In this document: positions 1-9,189 of the stretch, one piece after another | Layout of the letters: the number at the start of each line of letters is the position of its first letter | Position numbering within the stretch: the first letter of the stretch is position 1 | Origin: TMED8 sp038125725 | GTDB lineage: Bacteria; Pseudomonadota; Alphaproteobacteria; Rhodospirillales; Casp-alpha2 | Length of the DNA stretch: 64,000 nt | Assembly: GCA_038125725.1 (NCBI GenBank) | Contig: JAYPEK010000015.1 | Span: 12,306 to 76,305 of the forward strand | Direction: 5' to 3' | Translations under genes and position numbers: made by a program | The notes under the pieces: model-generated | What the model was told of the DNA's origin: nothing | What the model saw: only the letters and a program-made list of their open reading frames with translations | Database searches by the model: none

Positions 1-314
1 CGCGCGGCATGATCATGCGGGTGTTTTTCCTCGCCGGCGCCAGCGTCGGCACTATCGGCACGCTGGCCGGCTTCGGGCTTGGGCTTTCGTTCGCCGCCAA
101 TATCGAGAGCATCCGGCAATGGATTCAAGGCCTGACCGGCACCGAACTGTTTGCCGCCGAAATCTATTTCCTCTCCAAGCTGCCGGCCGTCGTCGATCCC
201 TCGGAGGTGATCGCCGTGGTGATCATGGGCCTGGCGCTCTCTTTCGCCGCGACCCTCTATCCGTCCTGGCGCGCGGCCCGTACCGATCCGGCGGAGGCGC
301 TGCGCTATGAGTAA
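1..314 (+). CDS. lolC: LolC/LolE-family lipoprotein-releasing permease, C-terminal fragment
   Basis: This is the last ~100 codons of a gene that begins before the window; the reading frame enters at base 3. The fragment has hydrophobic segments separated by a periplasmic stretch. It ends in the sequence [12 protein letters not shown], the typical tail of FtsX-like permeases of the LolCDE complex, which extracts outer-membrane lipoproteins from the inner membrane for LolA. The next gene encodes the matching ATPase LolD and starts 8 bases before this stop, which supports the assignment. LolC and LolE cannot be told apart from this fragment; many alphaproteobacteria have one LolC/E-type permease. 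Confidence 0.88.
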   Translation, partial: RGMIMRVFFLAGASVGTIGTLAGFGLGLSFAANIESIRQWIQGLTGTELFAAEIYFLSKLPAVVDPSEVIAVVIMGLALSFAATLYPSWRAARTDPAEALRYE

Positions 315-1044
315 CGGAGCCCTCGACGCCATCGAAACGGTCGGGCCGGACACCATGGCCCGGAGCGGCGGGCCGGTACTCAAGCTCGCCAATATTCATC
401 ACGCCTTCGGCAAAGGGCATCGTCGGCTCGATATCCTCACCGGGGCCGAACTCGAGGTCGGACCGGGCGAGATTGTCGCCCTGGTCGGCCCTTCGGGGGC
501 AGGGAAGTCGACACTGCTGCATATTGCCGGACTGTTGGAATCGCCAGACAGCGGCCAGGTCTCCATCGCCGGCGAAGACTGCGCCGGCCTCGGTGACAAC
601 GCGCGCACGCTGGTGCGGCGTCGTTCGCTCGGTTTCGTCTACCAATACCACCACCTATTGGCTGAATTTTCGGCGCTCGAAAACATCGTCATCCCGCAGA
701 TCATCGCCGGATACTCGCGCAAGGAAGCCAAGAGCCGCGCGCAGCAGATACTGGAGTGGATGGGGCTATCCGACCGCGCGACGCACCGGCCGGCGAAGCT
801 CTCCGGCGGTGAGCAGCAGCGCGTCGCCATCGGCCGTGCCATCGCCGCCAGTCCGGCGCTGCTGTTGGCCGACGAACCGACCGGCAACCTGGACCCAGGC
901 ACCGCCGATGAGGTCTTTCAGGTGCTGCTGAAGCTGGTGCGCGGATCGGGCATGGCAGCGCTGGTCGCCACCCACAATCCGGACCTTGCGGCACGAATGG
1001 ATCGCACGGTGCGCCTGGAAGATGGTAAACTCGTGACCGCATGA
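307..1044 (+). CDS. lolD: Lipoprotein-releasing system ATP-binding protein LolD
   Basis: ABC ATPase of 245 residues that powers LolCE-type lipoprotein release at the cytoplasmic face of the inner membrane. Visible motifs are Walker [10 protein letters not shown] at residues 61-69, the Q-loop glutamine near 113, signature LSGGEQQ at 165-171, Walker B LLLADEP at 185-191, and the switch histidine in VATHNPD. The N-terminus is about 15 residues longer than typical; an internal ATG at 355 is an alternative start. It overlaps the permease gene by 8 bases and the following phospholipase-like gene by ATGA, so the three are probably one translationally coupled unit. Confidence 0.95.
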   Translation: MSNGALDAIETVGPDTMARSGGPVLKLANIHHAFGKGHRRLDILTGAELEVGPGEIVALVGPSGAGKSTLLHIAGLLESPDSGQVSIAGEDCAGLGDNARTLVRRRSLGFVYQYHHLLAEFSALENIVIPQIIAGYSRKEAKSRAQQILEWMGLSDRATHRPAKLSGGEQQRVAIGRAIAASPALLLADEPTGNLDPGTADEVFQVLLKLVRGSGMAALVATHNPDLAARMDRTVRLEDGKLVTA

Positions 1045-1538
1045 TCGGACGTAGTCTCATAGGTTTGGCCGTCCTGGCCCTGGTCGCGCTGACATCGCCT
1101 CCGGCATCGGCGCAATCGTCGATGATGTCGATGCCCATGTACGGCAACTGGTGCGGGCCGGGTCATCCATCGAACCCGCTTCGGGCCTCGCTGAAGCCAG
1201 TCGATCCGCTCGACGCGGCCTGCATGGAACATGACATCTGTTACGCCAGCGTCGGTTCGATGAACTGCGCCTGCGATATCCGGCTGATGAACAGGCTCAA
1301 GTACACACGTTATCCGCATCCGCACCTGCAGACCCTGGCGCGCGCCATGTACGACGCCATCGCCATGACGCCCTGTACCGATCCGGCCGGCATGGCCTAC
1401 AAGCAAGCTTGTGTCTGGCGGGATATGGCCGCCGACGTGGCGAGCGGGCGCTCGTCGCCGTTCGACATGCCGATGCGCTGGATGTATCTCGGGATCGAGA
1501 CGCTCAACAACAAAAGCTGGCTCGAGGGCTGGCGCTAG
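1041..1538 (+). CDS. Secreted phospholipase A2-like protein
   Basis: Protein of 165 residues with a signal peptide (cationic start, hydrophobic core, cleavage probably after ASA at 22-24). The mature part carries the hallmarks of small secreted phospholipases A2. These are a calcium-loop-like YGNWCGPG at 34-41, then PVDPLDAAC followed by H64-D65 within CMEHDICY, and Cys76/Cys78/Asp79 in CACDI, matching the His-Asp catalytic pair and its disulfide framework. The family hydrolyses the sn-2 ester of phospholipids with calcium. It probably acts in the periplasm or outside the cell. The start overlaps the lolD stop by ATGA. Catalytic activity is inferred; it could be a PLA2-fold protein without lipase activity. 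The stop shares a CTAG with the convergent nitrile hydratase activator. Confidence 0.75.
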   Translation: MIGRSLIGLAVLALVALTSPPASAQSSMMSMPMYGNWCGPGHPSNPLRASLKPVDPLDAACMEHDICYASVGSMNCACDIRLMNRLKYTRYPHPHLQTLARAMYDAIAMTPCTDPAGMAYKQACVWRDMAADVASGRSSPFDMPMRWMYLGIETLNNKSWLEGWR

Positions 1539-1891
1539 CCCTTCGCGGCGCCGAGGCTGACCGGTTGGCCGTGCGGCGTGTTCAGGTAGGCGCGCCGCCA
1601 GGTTTCCTTGCGTTCGGCCAGGCTTTCCGGATCGGCGGCGCCTTTTTCGGAAACCAGCCGTTCCAGCGCTCTCAGCCAATGATCGTAGTAGGTGTCGCCC
1701 AAATCTGGATCGCCGGCATCGCGCGCCTTCTGCATCTCGTCGCCGATGGTTTCGGTCCATTCCTTCCAGGTAAACAGGCCTGATTCGGAGAGCTGCACGG
1801 CCAGCGCTAAGGCTTCCGCCTGCCAGGGCTCGTCGAACACCGGGCCGGTCTCGTCGTGCGGCTGCAGGGGCAGGGGCGTGAAGTCGCTCAT
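1535..1891 (-). CDS. Nitrile hydratase activator / accessory protein (P14K-like)
   Basis: Protein of 118 residues that resembles the N-terminal half of nitrile hydratase beta subunits: FDEPWQAEALALAVQLSE, then TYYDHWLRALERLV. This is the pattern of the cobalt-type activators that load the metal into the alpha subunit. The start at 1891 overlaps the stop of the beta-subunit gene by ATGA, so it is the third gene of an alpha-beta-activator operon, the usual order for cobalt enzymes. A longer in-frame reading from 1960 lies inside the beta gene and is not needed. The stop is shared as CTAG with the convergent phospholipase-like gene. Confidence 0.85.
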   Translation of the reverse strand: MSDFTPLPLQPHDETGPVFDEPWQAEALALAVQLSESGLFTWKEWTETIGDEMQKARDAGDPDLGDTYYDHWLRALERLVSEKGAADPESLAERKETWRRAYLNTPHGQPVSLGAAKG

Positions 1892-2547
1892 GCGCGCTCC
1901 AGGTAGGGTTCCCACATGTCGACATAGACCGGGTCCGGTCCCGCGTGACTGTGGCCCCAAAGTTCATCGGGCTCGAAACGCACCGAATAGAGATGCTCGC
2001 CCGTACGGTTTCCCTGCGCATTCGTGTCGGCAAAGACATGCACGCCGTGCAGCCGATCGATGGTGCCGATGCGGCCGTGCGTATAACGCGGCGCGCGGGT
2101 GTGGGTGAGGGGGTTGTCGTGCGTGACCCGCACCTTGTCGCCGACTTTGTACCCGGCGGATCGGTCGTCCTGCATCCGGGTCGGGCCGCCGGACGCCAGG
2201 ATGCGCTTGGCGCCTTCCACGTCGGGGACCGCGTATCCCGTCGCCGGCTGGGTTGCATGGCCGCTTTTCAGCTCCTCGGCGCTGACCATGCCCTTTTCGA
2301 CGATCAGGCGTTCCAGGCCCGCCATCCAGTTTTCGTAGTAGGTATGGCGCAGGTAATCGACGGGATGCTGCTGTTCGCGGGCGAAGCGCGATTCATCGAT
2401 ATTCCATTGCCCCAGGAAACCGCATGCAACGGTAACGGCGAAGGCGCGCCGTTCCCAGTCGTCGTGAAAGATCGGCTCCTCCGCTTCGGCTTCCGGATTG
2501 ACGGGGCCGAGACCGTGTTCGCCGCCGAGATCGTGCGGCCCGTTCAT
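1888..2547 (-). CDS. nthB: Nitrile hydratase beta subunit
   Basis: Protein of 219 residues starting [16 protein letters not shown], the typical beta-subunit N-terminus. An [15 protein letters not shown] segment and [18 protein letters not shown] follow, and the SH3-like C-terminal domain begins near [19 protein letters not shown]. With the alpha subunit it forms the enzyme that hydrates nitriles to amides in the cytoplasm. The start at 2547 was chosen because it overlaps the alpha stop by ATGA and gives the family N-terminus; the open frame upstream is antisense noise over the alpha gene. The downstream activator overlaps by ATGA too. Confidence 0.93.
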   Translation of the reverse strand: MNGPHDLGGEHGLGPVNPEAEAEEPIFHDDWERRAFAVTVACGFLGQWNIDESRFAREQQHPVDYLRHTYYENWMAGLERLIVEKGMVSAEELKSGHATQPATGYAVPDVEGAKRILASGGPTRMQDDRSAGYKVGDKVRVTHDNPLTHTRAPRYTHGRIGTIDRLHGVHVFADTNAQGNRTGEHLYSVRFEPDELWGHSHAGPDPVYVDMWEPYLERA

Positions 2548-3158
2548 GCGCCTGGCCCTTTGAGCACTTCGACGCCGACCATGGAATTCCGCGTCACCAG
2601 ATCCGCCAATTGCTCTTCCGACCAGCCTTCCGTGCCGGCGGGGCGCTCGGGGATTACCAGATAGCGCATTTCCGAGGTCGAATCCCACACCCGCACCTCC
2701 TTGCCGGCCGGGACTTCGGTGCCGAACTCGGCCAGCACGCCGCGCGGGTCCTGAACCACGCGCGAGCGGTAGGGGGCCGATTTGTACCAGACCGGCGGCA
2801 ATCCCAGAACCGTCCAGGGATAACACGAACAGAGCGTGCAGACGACGACGTTGTGGACGTCCCGGGTGTTCTCGACGGCGACGATATGCTCGCCCTGGCG
2901 GCCCTCGAACCCGAAGGTCTCCTTGATCGCCGCCGAGCAGTCTTCCTTGATGGCGGCTTTGAAATCGTCGTCGGTCCAGGCCTTGGCCACCACCCGCGCG
3001 CCGTTGCGCGGGCCCACCTTGTGTTCGTAGGTGTCGATCAGGACATCCAGGACATCGGGGTCGATCAGGCCTTTCTCCACCAATAGGCTTTCCAGCGCCT
3101 TAACCCGCAGCGCGGGATCGGGTGGGGGATCTGTATGGTCGTGTCCGTCATGGGGCAT
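2544..3158 (-). CDS. nthA: Nitrile hydratase alpha subunit, cobalt type
   Basis: Protein of 204 residues carrying the metal-binding motif [10 protein letters not shown] at about residues 106-115. In this family a Thr after the first Cys and a Tyr after the last Cys mark non-corrin cobalt enzymes; iron enzymes have Ser and Thr. The cysteines, two of them oxidised after translation in characterised members, hold the metal. The start at 3158 has a clear GGAGGA ribosome site 9 bases upstream (3168-3173); an upstream Met at 3179 would lie before that site. It is first in an operon with the beta subunit and activator. No amidase lies nearby to process the amide product. Confidence 0.93.
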   Translation of the reverse strand: MPHDGHDHTDPPPDPALRVKALESLLVEKGLIDPDVLDVLIDTYEHKVGPRNGARVVAKAWTDDDFKAAIKEDCSAAIKETFGFEGRQGEHIVAVENTRDVHNVVVCTLCSCYPWTVLGLPPVWYKSAPYRSRVVQDPRGVLAEFGTEVPAGKEVRVWDSTSEMRYLVIPERPAGTEGWSEEQLADLVTRNSMVGVEVLKGPGA

Positions 3159-3396
3159 GGTCGTCGCTCCTCCGTGCAATGTTGCGAAGATTATAGATGG
3201 CGACGTGCCGCGATCAATCGCCCGATTGTCCGCATCAGTTCATGTAAAAACCTTATATTAAAATATAAAATATTGAAAATTAACGTTTATTTGTGAATGA
3301 AAGGCAATACTCTTTACCCCAATCCAATGTCGCGAACAGAATCCATTCGTGCGACAGATGGCGTGGATTGACCATGAAAGTGGGAGGTTTCATGCA
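3159..3396. promoter_or_regulatory. AT-rich divergent promoter region between nitrile hydratase and reductase-like genes
   Basis: This stretch separates the leftward nitrile hydratase operon from the rightward reductase-like gene. Bases 3240-3310 are strikingly AT-rich (runs such as TTATATTAAAATATAAAATATT) compared with the GC-rich surroundings, as expected for promoters. GGAGGA (3168-3173) serves the leftward operon and GGGAGG (3382-3387) the rightward gene. No operator could be assigned. Confidence 0.5.
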
Positions 3397-4452
3397 ATGC
3401 CATACCGTGTTCTCATTCTAGGTGCGTCCTATGGGTCGCTGTTGGCGTCGAAGCTGGCGCTCGCCAGCCACGACGTCACCATGGTCTGCCTGCCGAACGA
3501 AGTCGAATTGATCAACGCCGAAGGCATCCGCGTGCGGTTGCCGGTGCGTGGCCGCGACGGCCTCGTGGAGATCGATTCCCGTAATCTGTCAGGCAAGGTC
3601 TCGGCCTCGTCGCCGGAAGACGCCCGTCCCGAAGACTACGATCTCGTGGCGCTCGCCATGCAGGAGCCGCAGTACGGTTCGCCGGGCGTGCGGGAGCTTC
3701 TGCCCCGCGTGGCGAAATCCAAGGTGCCCTGCATGTCGATCATGAACATGCCGCCGCTGCCCTACATGGGGCGCATTCCCGGCGTCGACATGGCCAGCCT
3801 AGAGGGATGCTATGCGGACGCCGCCGTGTGGAAGGATTTCGATCCCGCCGACATGACGCTCTGCAGCCCGGACCCGCAGGCCTTCCGCCCGCCGGAAGAA
3901 CCCATCAACGTGCTGCAGGTGGCGCTGCCGACCAATTTCAAGGCGGCGCGGTTCCAATCGGACGCGGCCACCGACATGCTGCGCGCCATGCAGACCGATA
4001 TCGAAGCGATCCGCTTCGATGCCGACGGCGAAAGCCTGGAACTGCCGGTGAAACTGAAGGTGCACGAGTCGGTCTTCGTGCCGTTTGCCAAGTGGGCCAT
4101 GCTGCTGACCGGCAACTACCGCTGCGTCGAGGAAAGCTCGGTGCGCTCGATCAAGGACGCCGTGCACAGCGACCTCGATCGTTCGGCGCGCATCTACGCC
4201 AGCGTCAACGCCCTTTGTATCCGCCTCGGCGCCGACGAGGCCGACCTTGTGCCGTTCGAGAAGTACGCCAATGCCGCAAAAGGCCTGGTCAAGCCGTCAT
4301 CGGCGGCACGCGCCATCGACGCCGGCGCACCGAACATCGAACGGGTCGACAAGTTGGTCAAGGCGGTCGCGGATTCACTGGGGGTCGAGGTGGAATCGGC
4401 CGACGAGACCGTCGCCCGGGTCGACGCGCGTCTCGCCGCCAACCGGAACTGA
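3397..4452 (+). CDS. Ketopantoate reductase-like NAD(P)-binding protein
   Basis: Protein of 351 residues. The N-terminus MPYRVLILGASYGSLLAS is a Rossmann dinucleotide-binding loop with the general form of the ketopantoate reductase (PanE/ApbA) N-terminal domain, and a helical C-terminal half follows. The segment where PanE proteins have a Lys-Leu-x-x-Asn catalytic motif reads KLKVHESVF here, so the Lys is present but the Asn is not. Pantoate synthesis is therefore uncertain. The start at 3397 follows GGGAGG at 9-base spacing. It is transcribed away from the nitrile hydratase operon and converges with the enolase-superfamily gene. The substrate is unknown. Confidence 0.6.
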   Translation: MPYRVLILGASYGSLLASKLALASHDVTMVCLPNEVELINAEGIRVRLPVRGRDGLVEIDSRNLSGKVSASSPEDARPEDYDLVALAMQEPQYGSPGVRELLPRVAKSKVPCMSIMNMPPLPYMGRIPGVDMASLEGCYADAAVWKDFDPADMTLCSPDPQAFRPPEEPINVLQVALPTNFKAARFQSDAATDMLRAMQTDIEAIRFDADGESLELPVKLKVHESVFVPFAKWAMLLTGNYRCVEESSVRSIKDAVHSDLDRSARIYASVNALCIRLGADEADLVPFEKYANAAKGLVKPSSAARAIDAGAPNIERVDKLVKAVADSLGVEVESADETVARVDARLAANRN

Positions 4453-4455
4453 CGC

Positions 4456-5589
4456 TCAGTCGAAGGTTTCGTGTCCGGTCTGCCAGGCCGATAGCGCCTC
4501 CAGCGGCACATCGGCGCCGAAACCGGGGCCGTCGCCGATGCGGAAATCGCCGTCGGCGATGCCCGGCACCAGATCGGTGAACACGGTGCGCAGCGGGTTT
4601 TCGTTGCTGTCGACCTCCAACAGGCCGTCGCCGCCGGCGGCCGCCAGCAATTGCGCCGAATGCAGAAGCCCGATGCCGCCCGCCAGCCAATGCGGGCAAT
4701 AGGTATGGCCGGCGGCCAGGGTCTCGCGCGCGATCTTCCAACTGGCCTCGATGCCGCCCCATTTGCCGATGTCGGGCTGCATGAAATCCAGCCACTCCAA
4801 CGCGGCGCTGAAATCCGGGAAGGCGCGCAGATTCTCGCCGCCGGCAAGTGGGATGGCGCATTCGACCTTCAGCGTTTTCCATTCCGATGCCGGACGGTCG
4901 ACCAGGATCGGCTCCTCCAGCCAACCGAGGGGGAATTGCGCCAGCGTATCGGCGGCGGCGACGGCCTCTTCCAGGGACCAGCGCTGGTTGGCATCGACGA
5001 ACAGCCGTTCGCCCGCCTGCATCTGCTCGTAGAGCCCTGCGATGTTGCGCTCGTCGGTGTCGCCGGGGAAACCGACCTTGAGCTTATAAGCCCGGTAACC
5101 TTCCGCCTGGCAGCGGGGCAGGTTCTCCAGGCAATCGGTCGGATTGAGGCCGCTGGCGTAGGCCGGGACCGTATCCACCGCGTCCGGGTTGAGAAGATGG
5201 CGTAGCGGTGCGTCCGCCTTCCGAGCCGCAAGGTCCCAAAGCGCCTGGCTGACCGCGCAGATGATCGACGCGACCGGGCCCGGTTCGTCCGACTGCACCG
5301 CCAGGACGTGCAGCTTCTCGCGCAACCCATCGCAGAAACCGCCGATGTCCGCCAGGTCCAACTCGGCGCCGATCAGCACGTTCGGCAATGCCCAACCGGC
5401 CAGGCGCGCGCGGTGCTCGATGGTGATGGCGGGGAAATTGCCCCAGATCTCACCCCAGCCCACGTCACCGTCGGTGGATTCGATCCGCATCAGCGCCATC
5501 GCCCGGCTGGGCAGGCTGGAAAACGACATCACCACGGTCTGGCTGACCTGGGCGCGGTAGGAGATCACGTCGAGTTGCTTGATTTTCAT
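4456..5589 (-). CDS. Mandelate racemase / muconate lactonizing family enzyme
   Basis: Enolase-superfamily protein of 377 residues. The N-terminal capping domain is followed by the barrel with the expected residues. These are Lys169 and Lys171 in YKLKVG, metal ligands Asp199 (FVDAN), Glu225/226 (LEEP) and Glu252 (GGEN), then Asp273/Lys276 in QPDIGKWGG and His300 in CPHWLAGG. Such enzymes abstract a proton next to a carboxylate and then racemise, dehydrate or cycloisomerise sugar acids and similar compounds. The His300 and KxK pattern is of the mandelate racemase subgroup, but the substrate cannot be read from sequence. It sits between the nitrile hydratase cluster and dnaE with no obvious partner. 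Confidence 0.85.
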   Translation of the reverse strand: MKIKQLDVISYRAQVSQTVVMSFSSLPSRAMALMRIESTDGDVGWGEIWGNFPAITIEHRARLAGWALPNVLIGAELDLADIGGFCDGLREKLHVLAVQSDEPGPVASIICAVSQALWDLAARKADAPLRHLLNPDAVDTVPAYASGLNPTDCLENLPRCQAEGYRAYKLKVGFPGDTDERNIAGLYEQMQAGERLFVDANQRWSLEEAVAAADTLAQFPLGWLEEPILVDRPASEWKTLKVECAIPLAGGENLRAFPDFSAALEWLDFMQPDIGKWGGIEASWKIARETLAAGHTYCPHWLAGGIGLLHSAQLLAAAGGDGLLEVDSNENPLRTVFTDLVPGIADGDFRIGDGPGFGADVPLEALSAWQTGHETFD

Positions 5590-5710
5590 GGCCGCGACTT
5601 TAGGCGAGGGATCAACTATCAACAAGAACTGAAAAATCTTGTGGAAAACCCGCTCCTGTGCCCCAACATCTGGTGACATCGGCGCCGAAGTATGGGATCG
5701 TTCACGGGTC

Positions 5711-8700
5711 ATGACGCACGCCGATTTCGTCCATCTCCGGGTTCACTCCGCCTATTCGCTCTCCGAAGGGGCGATTCACGTCAAGGATCTGGTCAAGCTT
5801 TGCCGCGAGGCCGCATTCCCGGCCGTCGCCATGACCGACACCAACAATATCTTCGGCGCGCTCGAATTCTCAGGCGCCGCCGCCAAGGCCGGCGTACAGC
5901 CGATCATCGGCTGCCAGTTGCGCATCGTCACCCACGAGGACGATCCCGGCGGTACCATGGTCGTGCTGGTCAAGAACGACGCCGGTTACCGCAATCTGCT
6001 GAAACTCCTGTCGCATGCCTACATGGAAACCGAGGACGCGCACGACCCGCACGTGCCGCTTTCGGTGCTCACGGAACACGCCGAGGGACTGATCGTGCTT
6101 ACCGGCGGCCCTGACGGCCCCATCGGGCGGCTGTTGCTTGAGAACCTGGCCGGGCCGGCGGAAGAAATGCTGGCCACGCTCAAGGATGCCTTCGGCGACC
6201 GGCTCTACATGGAGATCCAGCGCCATGGTCTCGGCAACGAGAACGCGACGGAAACGGCCTTTCTTGATCTCGCTTATAAGCTCGACATCCCGCTGGTCGC
6301 CACCAACGAGGTGTTCTTTGCTACCCGCGACATGCAAGAAGCCCACGACGCGCTGATCTGCATCGCGCAGGGGGCTTATCTCTCCCAGACCGAGCGCCGG
6401 CGCCTCACGGCCGAGCACTACCTGAAATCCGCCGACGAGATGCGCGCCTTGTTCGAAGACCTGCCTGAAGCCATCGACAACACCGTGGTGATCACACAGC
6501 GCTGCGCCTACATGGTCGAGCCGATCGCGCCGATCTTGCCGCCCTACGACTGCGGCGAGGGCCACACCGAGGAGGACGAGCTTCGCCAGCAGTCCGCCGA
6601 TGGGCTGGAAGAGCGCCTAAAAGCCCACGTCTTTACCGACGACATGGACGATGCGGCGCGCGAGAAAGCGGCGGAACCTTACCGCCGCCGCCTCGAGTAT
6701 GAACTCGACGTCATCAACCAGATGGGTTTTCCGGGTTACTTCCTGATCGTTTCCGACTTCATCCAATGGGCCAAGGACCGCGGCATTCCGGTGGGGCCGG
6801 GCCGTGGATCGGGTGCCGGCTCCGTCGTCGCCTGGTCGCTGAAGATCACGGACCTCGACCCGTTGCGTTGGGGATTGCTGTTCGAACGTTTCCTCAACCC
6901 CGAACGCGTCTCCATGCCGGACTTCGACATCGATTTCTGCCAGGACCGCCGCGACGAGGTGATCCGCTACGTCCAGGACAAGTACGGCCGCGACCACGTG
7001 GCGCAGATCATCACGTTTGGAAAGCTGCAGGCCCGCGCCGTGCTGCGCGATTGCGGCCGCGTGCTGGAAATGCCCTACGGCTACGTCGACAAGATCTGCA
7101 AGCTGGTTCCCAACAATCCGGCCAATCCGGTGACGCTCTCGCAGGCCATCGAGGGCGAGCCGCAGTTGCGCCAGATGATCGACGAGGACCCGGACGTGCG
7201 CCGCCTGGTGGATATCGCCAAGCGCCTGGAAGGGCTCTACCGCCATGCATCGACGCACGCCGCCGGCGTGGTCATCGGCGACCGGCCGTTGGACCGATTG
7301 ATCCCGCTCTACCGTGACCCGCGCTCCGACATGCCGGTGACCGGCTTCAACATGAAGTTCGTGGAATCGGCCGGTCTGGTGAAGTTCGACTTTTTGGGGC
7401 TGAAGACCCTGACGGTCTTGTCGACGGCGGAGGAACTGGTGCGCCAGTCGGGCGTCGACCTCGACCTTGCCACACTTCCGTTGGATGACCGCGCCACCTT
7501 CGAGATGATCGGCCGCGGCGAGACGACTGGCGTGTTCCAGTTGGAAAGTGCCGGCATGCGCGACGTGCTCAAAGGCATGCGGCCCGACACCTTTGAGGAC
7601 ATCATCGCCGTCGTCGCGCTCTACCGTCCGGGCCCGATGGACAACATCCCGAGCTACGTCGAGCGCAAGCACGGCCGCGAGGATCCCGATTATCTCTATC
7701 CCACCCTGGAGCCGATCCTGAAGGAAACCTTCGGCATCATGATCTACCAGGAACAGGTCATGCAGATCGCCCAGGAGCTCTCCGGCTATACGCTCGGCGG
7801 CGCCGACCTGCTGCGCCGCGCCATGGGCAAGAAGATTCAGGCGGAAATGGACCAGCAGCGCCAAATCTTCGTCGAAGGCGCGGAAGGCCGCGGCGTCGAG
7901 GGCAAACGCGCCAATGACATATTCGACCAGGTCAACAAATTCGCCGGCTACGGCTTCAACAAGTCGCACGCCGCGGCCTACGCGCTGATTGCCTACCAGA
8001 CGGCCTACATGAAGGCCAACCACCCGGTGGAATTCATGGCCGCGTCGATGACGCTCGATATGGGCAACACCGACAAGCTCAACGTCTTCCGCCAGGAACT
8101 GGACCGGGTGGAAATTCCGCTGCTCGGCCCCGACGTCAACAAGTCCGGCGTCGTTTTCCAGGTGGAATCGGCCAACGGCCGCGGCAAGGGCATCCGCTAC
8201 GCCCTGGCGGCGCTGAAAAACGTCGGTGAGGGGGCCATGCAGTCGTTGGTCTCCGAGCGTGATAGCAATGGGCCGTTCACCGATATCGCCGACTTCATCC
8301 AGCGCCTCGACAGCCGCCAGGTAAACAAGCGCGCGCTCGAGAACATGACCCGCGCCGGCGCCTTCGACACGCTGGAACCGAACCGCCGCAAGCTGTTCGA
8401 AAGCGTCGAGACCCTGATGCGCCATGCCAGCGCCGCGCAGCAGGACCGCGAAAGCAACCAGATGGGCCTGTTCGCCGGCGAGGCCGCGCCACAGCTGCGC
8501 GTGCACCTGCCGGAAATCGCCGACTGGCCGGCGATGGAGCGCCTGCGCGAGGAATTCGACGCCATCGGGTTCTATCTCTCGGCGCACCCGCTGGACGCTT
8601 ATGCCAGCAAGCTATCGTCGATGAAGGTGCGCTCCTCGGCTTCGGTGCTGGCGAGCACGGAACCGGGCGCCGCCACCATGGCCGGCACCTTGATTGCCAA

Positions 8701-9163
8701 GAAGGAACGCACCTCGGCGCGCGGCAACCGTTACGCCTTCATCCAGTTCACCGACCCGACCGGCGTTTTCGAGGTGACTGCATTTTCCGAGACCCTGGCC
8801 GCCGCCGGCGACATGCTGGAAGTCGGCAATTCCCTCATCATCAAGGCGACCGTTCAAACCGAGGGCAGCGACGAGGTGAAGTTGCTGGCCAACAGCTTTT
8901 CGTCTCTGGAGCAGGCCGCCGCGCGGACCACGGAAAACCTGCGCATCATCGTCGCGGAAATGGCGGCCATCTCGGCCATCCAGCGCATCCTTGCCGACCA
9001 GGAACCCGGCCGCGACCGCATCCGCATCGACACCCGTCCAGGCGGCGCCGATTGGCACGCCGAACTGGAACTCAAGGATCACTATAGCTTGAGCCCCGAT
9101 GCGCAATTGGCGCTCAGAGCGCTTCCCGGCGTGCTCCAGGTGGAGACTTTCGAGGCGCGCTAG
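5711..9163 (+). CDS. dnaE: DNA polymerase III alpha subunit
   Basis: Replicative polymerase of 1150 residues. It starts with the PHP domain (FVHLRVHSAYSLSEGAI, then MTDTNNIFGALEF) and continues with the C-family polymerase core, including GPGRGSGAGS and the catalytic aspartates in PDFDIDFCQDRRDEV. Further on are LYRPGPMDNIPSYVERKHG, the helix-hairpin-helix region and a C-terminal OB fold (TMAGTLIAKKERTSARGNRYAFIQF). The ATG at 5711 gives the family N-terminus. DnaE1-type genes next to lolCD and rpsB are common in Rhodospirillales; here the Lol genes are separated from dnaE by about 4 kb of accessory genes. Confidence 0.98.
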   Translation: MTHADFVHLRVHSAYSLSEGAIHVKDLVKLCREAAFPAVAMTDTNNIFGALEFSGAAAKAGVQPIIGCQLRIVTHEDDPGGTMVVLVKNDAGYRNLLKLLSHAYMETEDAHDPHVPLSVLTEHAEGLIVLTGGPDGPIGRLLLENLAGPAEEMLATLKDAFGDRLYMEIQRHGLGNENATETAFLDLAYKLDIPLVATNEVFFATRDMQEAHDALICIAQGAYLSQTERRRLTAEHYLKSADEMRALFEDLPEAIDNTVVITQRCAYMVEPIAPILPPYDCGEGHTEEDELRQQSADGLEERLKAHVFTDDMDDAAREKAAEPYRRRLEYELDVINQMGFPGYFLIVSDFIQWAKDRGIPVGPGRGSGAGSVVAWSLKITDLDPLRWGLLFERFLNPERVSMPDFDIDFCQDRRDEVIRYVQDKYGRDHVAQIITFGKLQARAVLRDCGRVLEMPYGYVDKICKLVPNNPANPVTLSQAIEGEPQLRQMIDEDPDVRRLVDIAKRLEGLYRHASTHAAGVVIGDRPLDRLIPLYRDPRSDMPVTGFNMKFVESAGLVKFDFLGLKTLTVLSTAEELVRQSGVDLDLATLPLDDRATFEMIGRGETTGVFQLESAGMRDVLKGMRPDTFEDIIAVVALYRPGPMDNIPSYVERKHGREDPDYLYPTLEPILKETFGIMIYQEQVMQIAQELSGYTLGGADLLRRAMGKKIQAEMDQQRQIFVEGAEGRGVEGKRANDIFDQVNKFAGYGFNKSHAAAYALIAYQTAYMKANHPVEFMAASMTLDMGNTDKLNVFRQELDRVEIPLLGPDVNKSGVVFQVESANGRGKGIRYALAALKNVGEGAMQSLVSERDSNGPFTDIADFIQRLDSRQVNKRALENMTRAGAFDTLEPNRRKLFESVETLMRHASAAQQDRESNQMGLFAGEAAPQLRVHLPEIADWPAMERLREEFDAIGFYLSAHPLDAYASKLSSMKVRSSASVLASTEPGAATMAGTLIAKKERTSARGNRYAFIQFTDPTGVFEVTAFSETLAAAGDMLEVGNSLIIKATVQTEGSDEVKLLANSFSSLEQAAARTTENLRIIVAEMAAISAIQRILADQEPGRDRIRIDTRPGGADWHAELELKDHYSLSPDAQLALRALPGVLQVETFEAR

Positions 9164-9189
9164 AGGCCCGATTTTTCTGCCTATTTCCC

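Noticed and set aside
6617..8587. Long open frame on the minus strand across dnaE (over 600 codons)
   Set aside because: It is antisense to a clear, complete dnaE, has no recognisable domain and no ribosome site; GC-rich codon use creates such frames.
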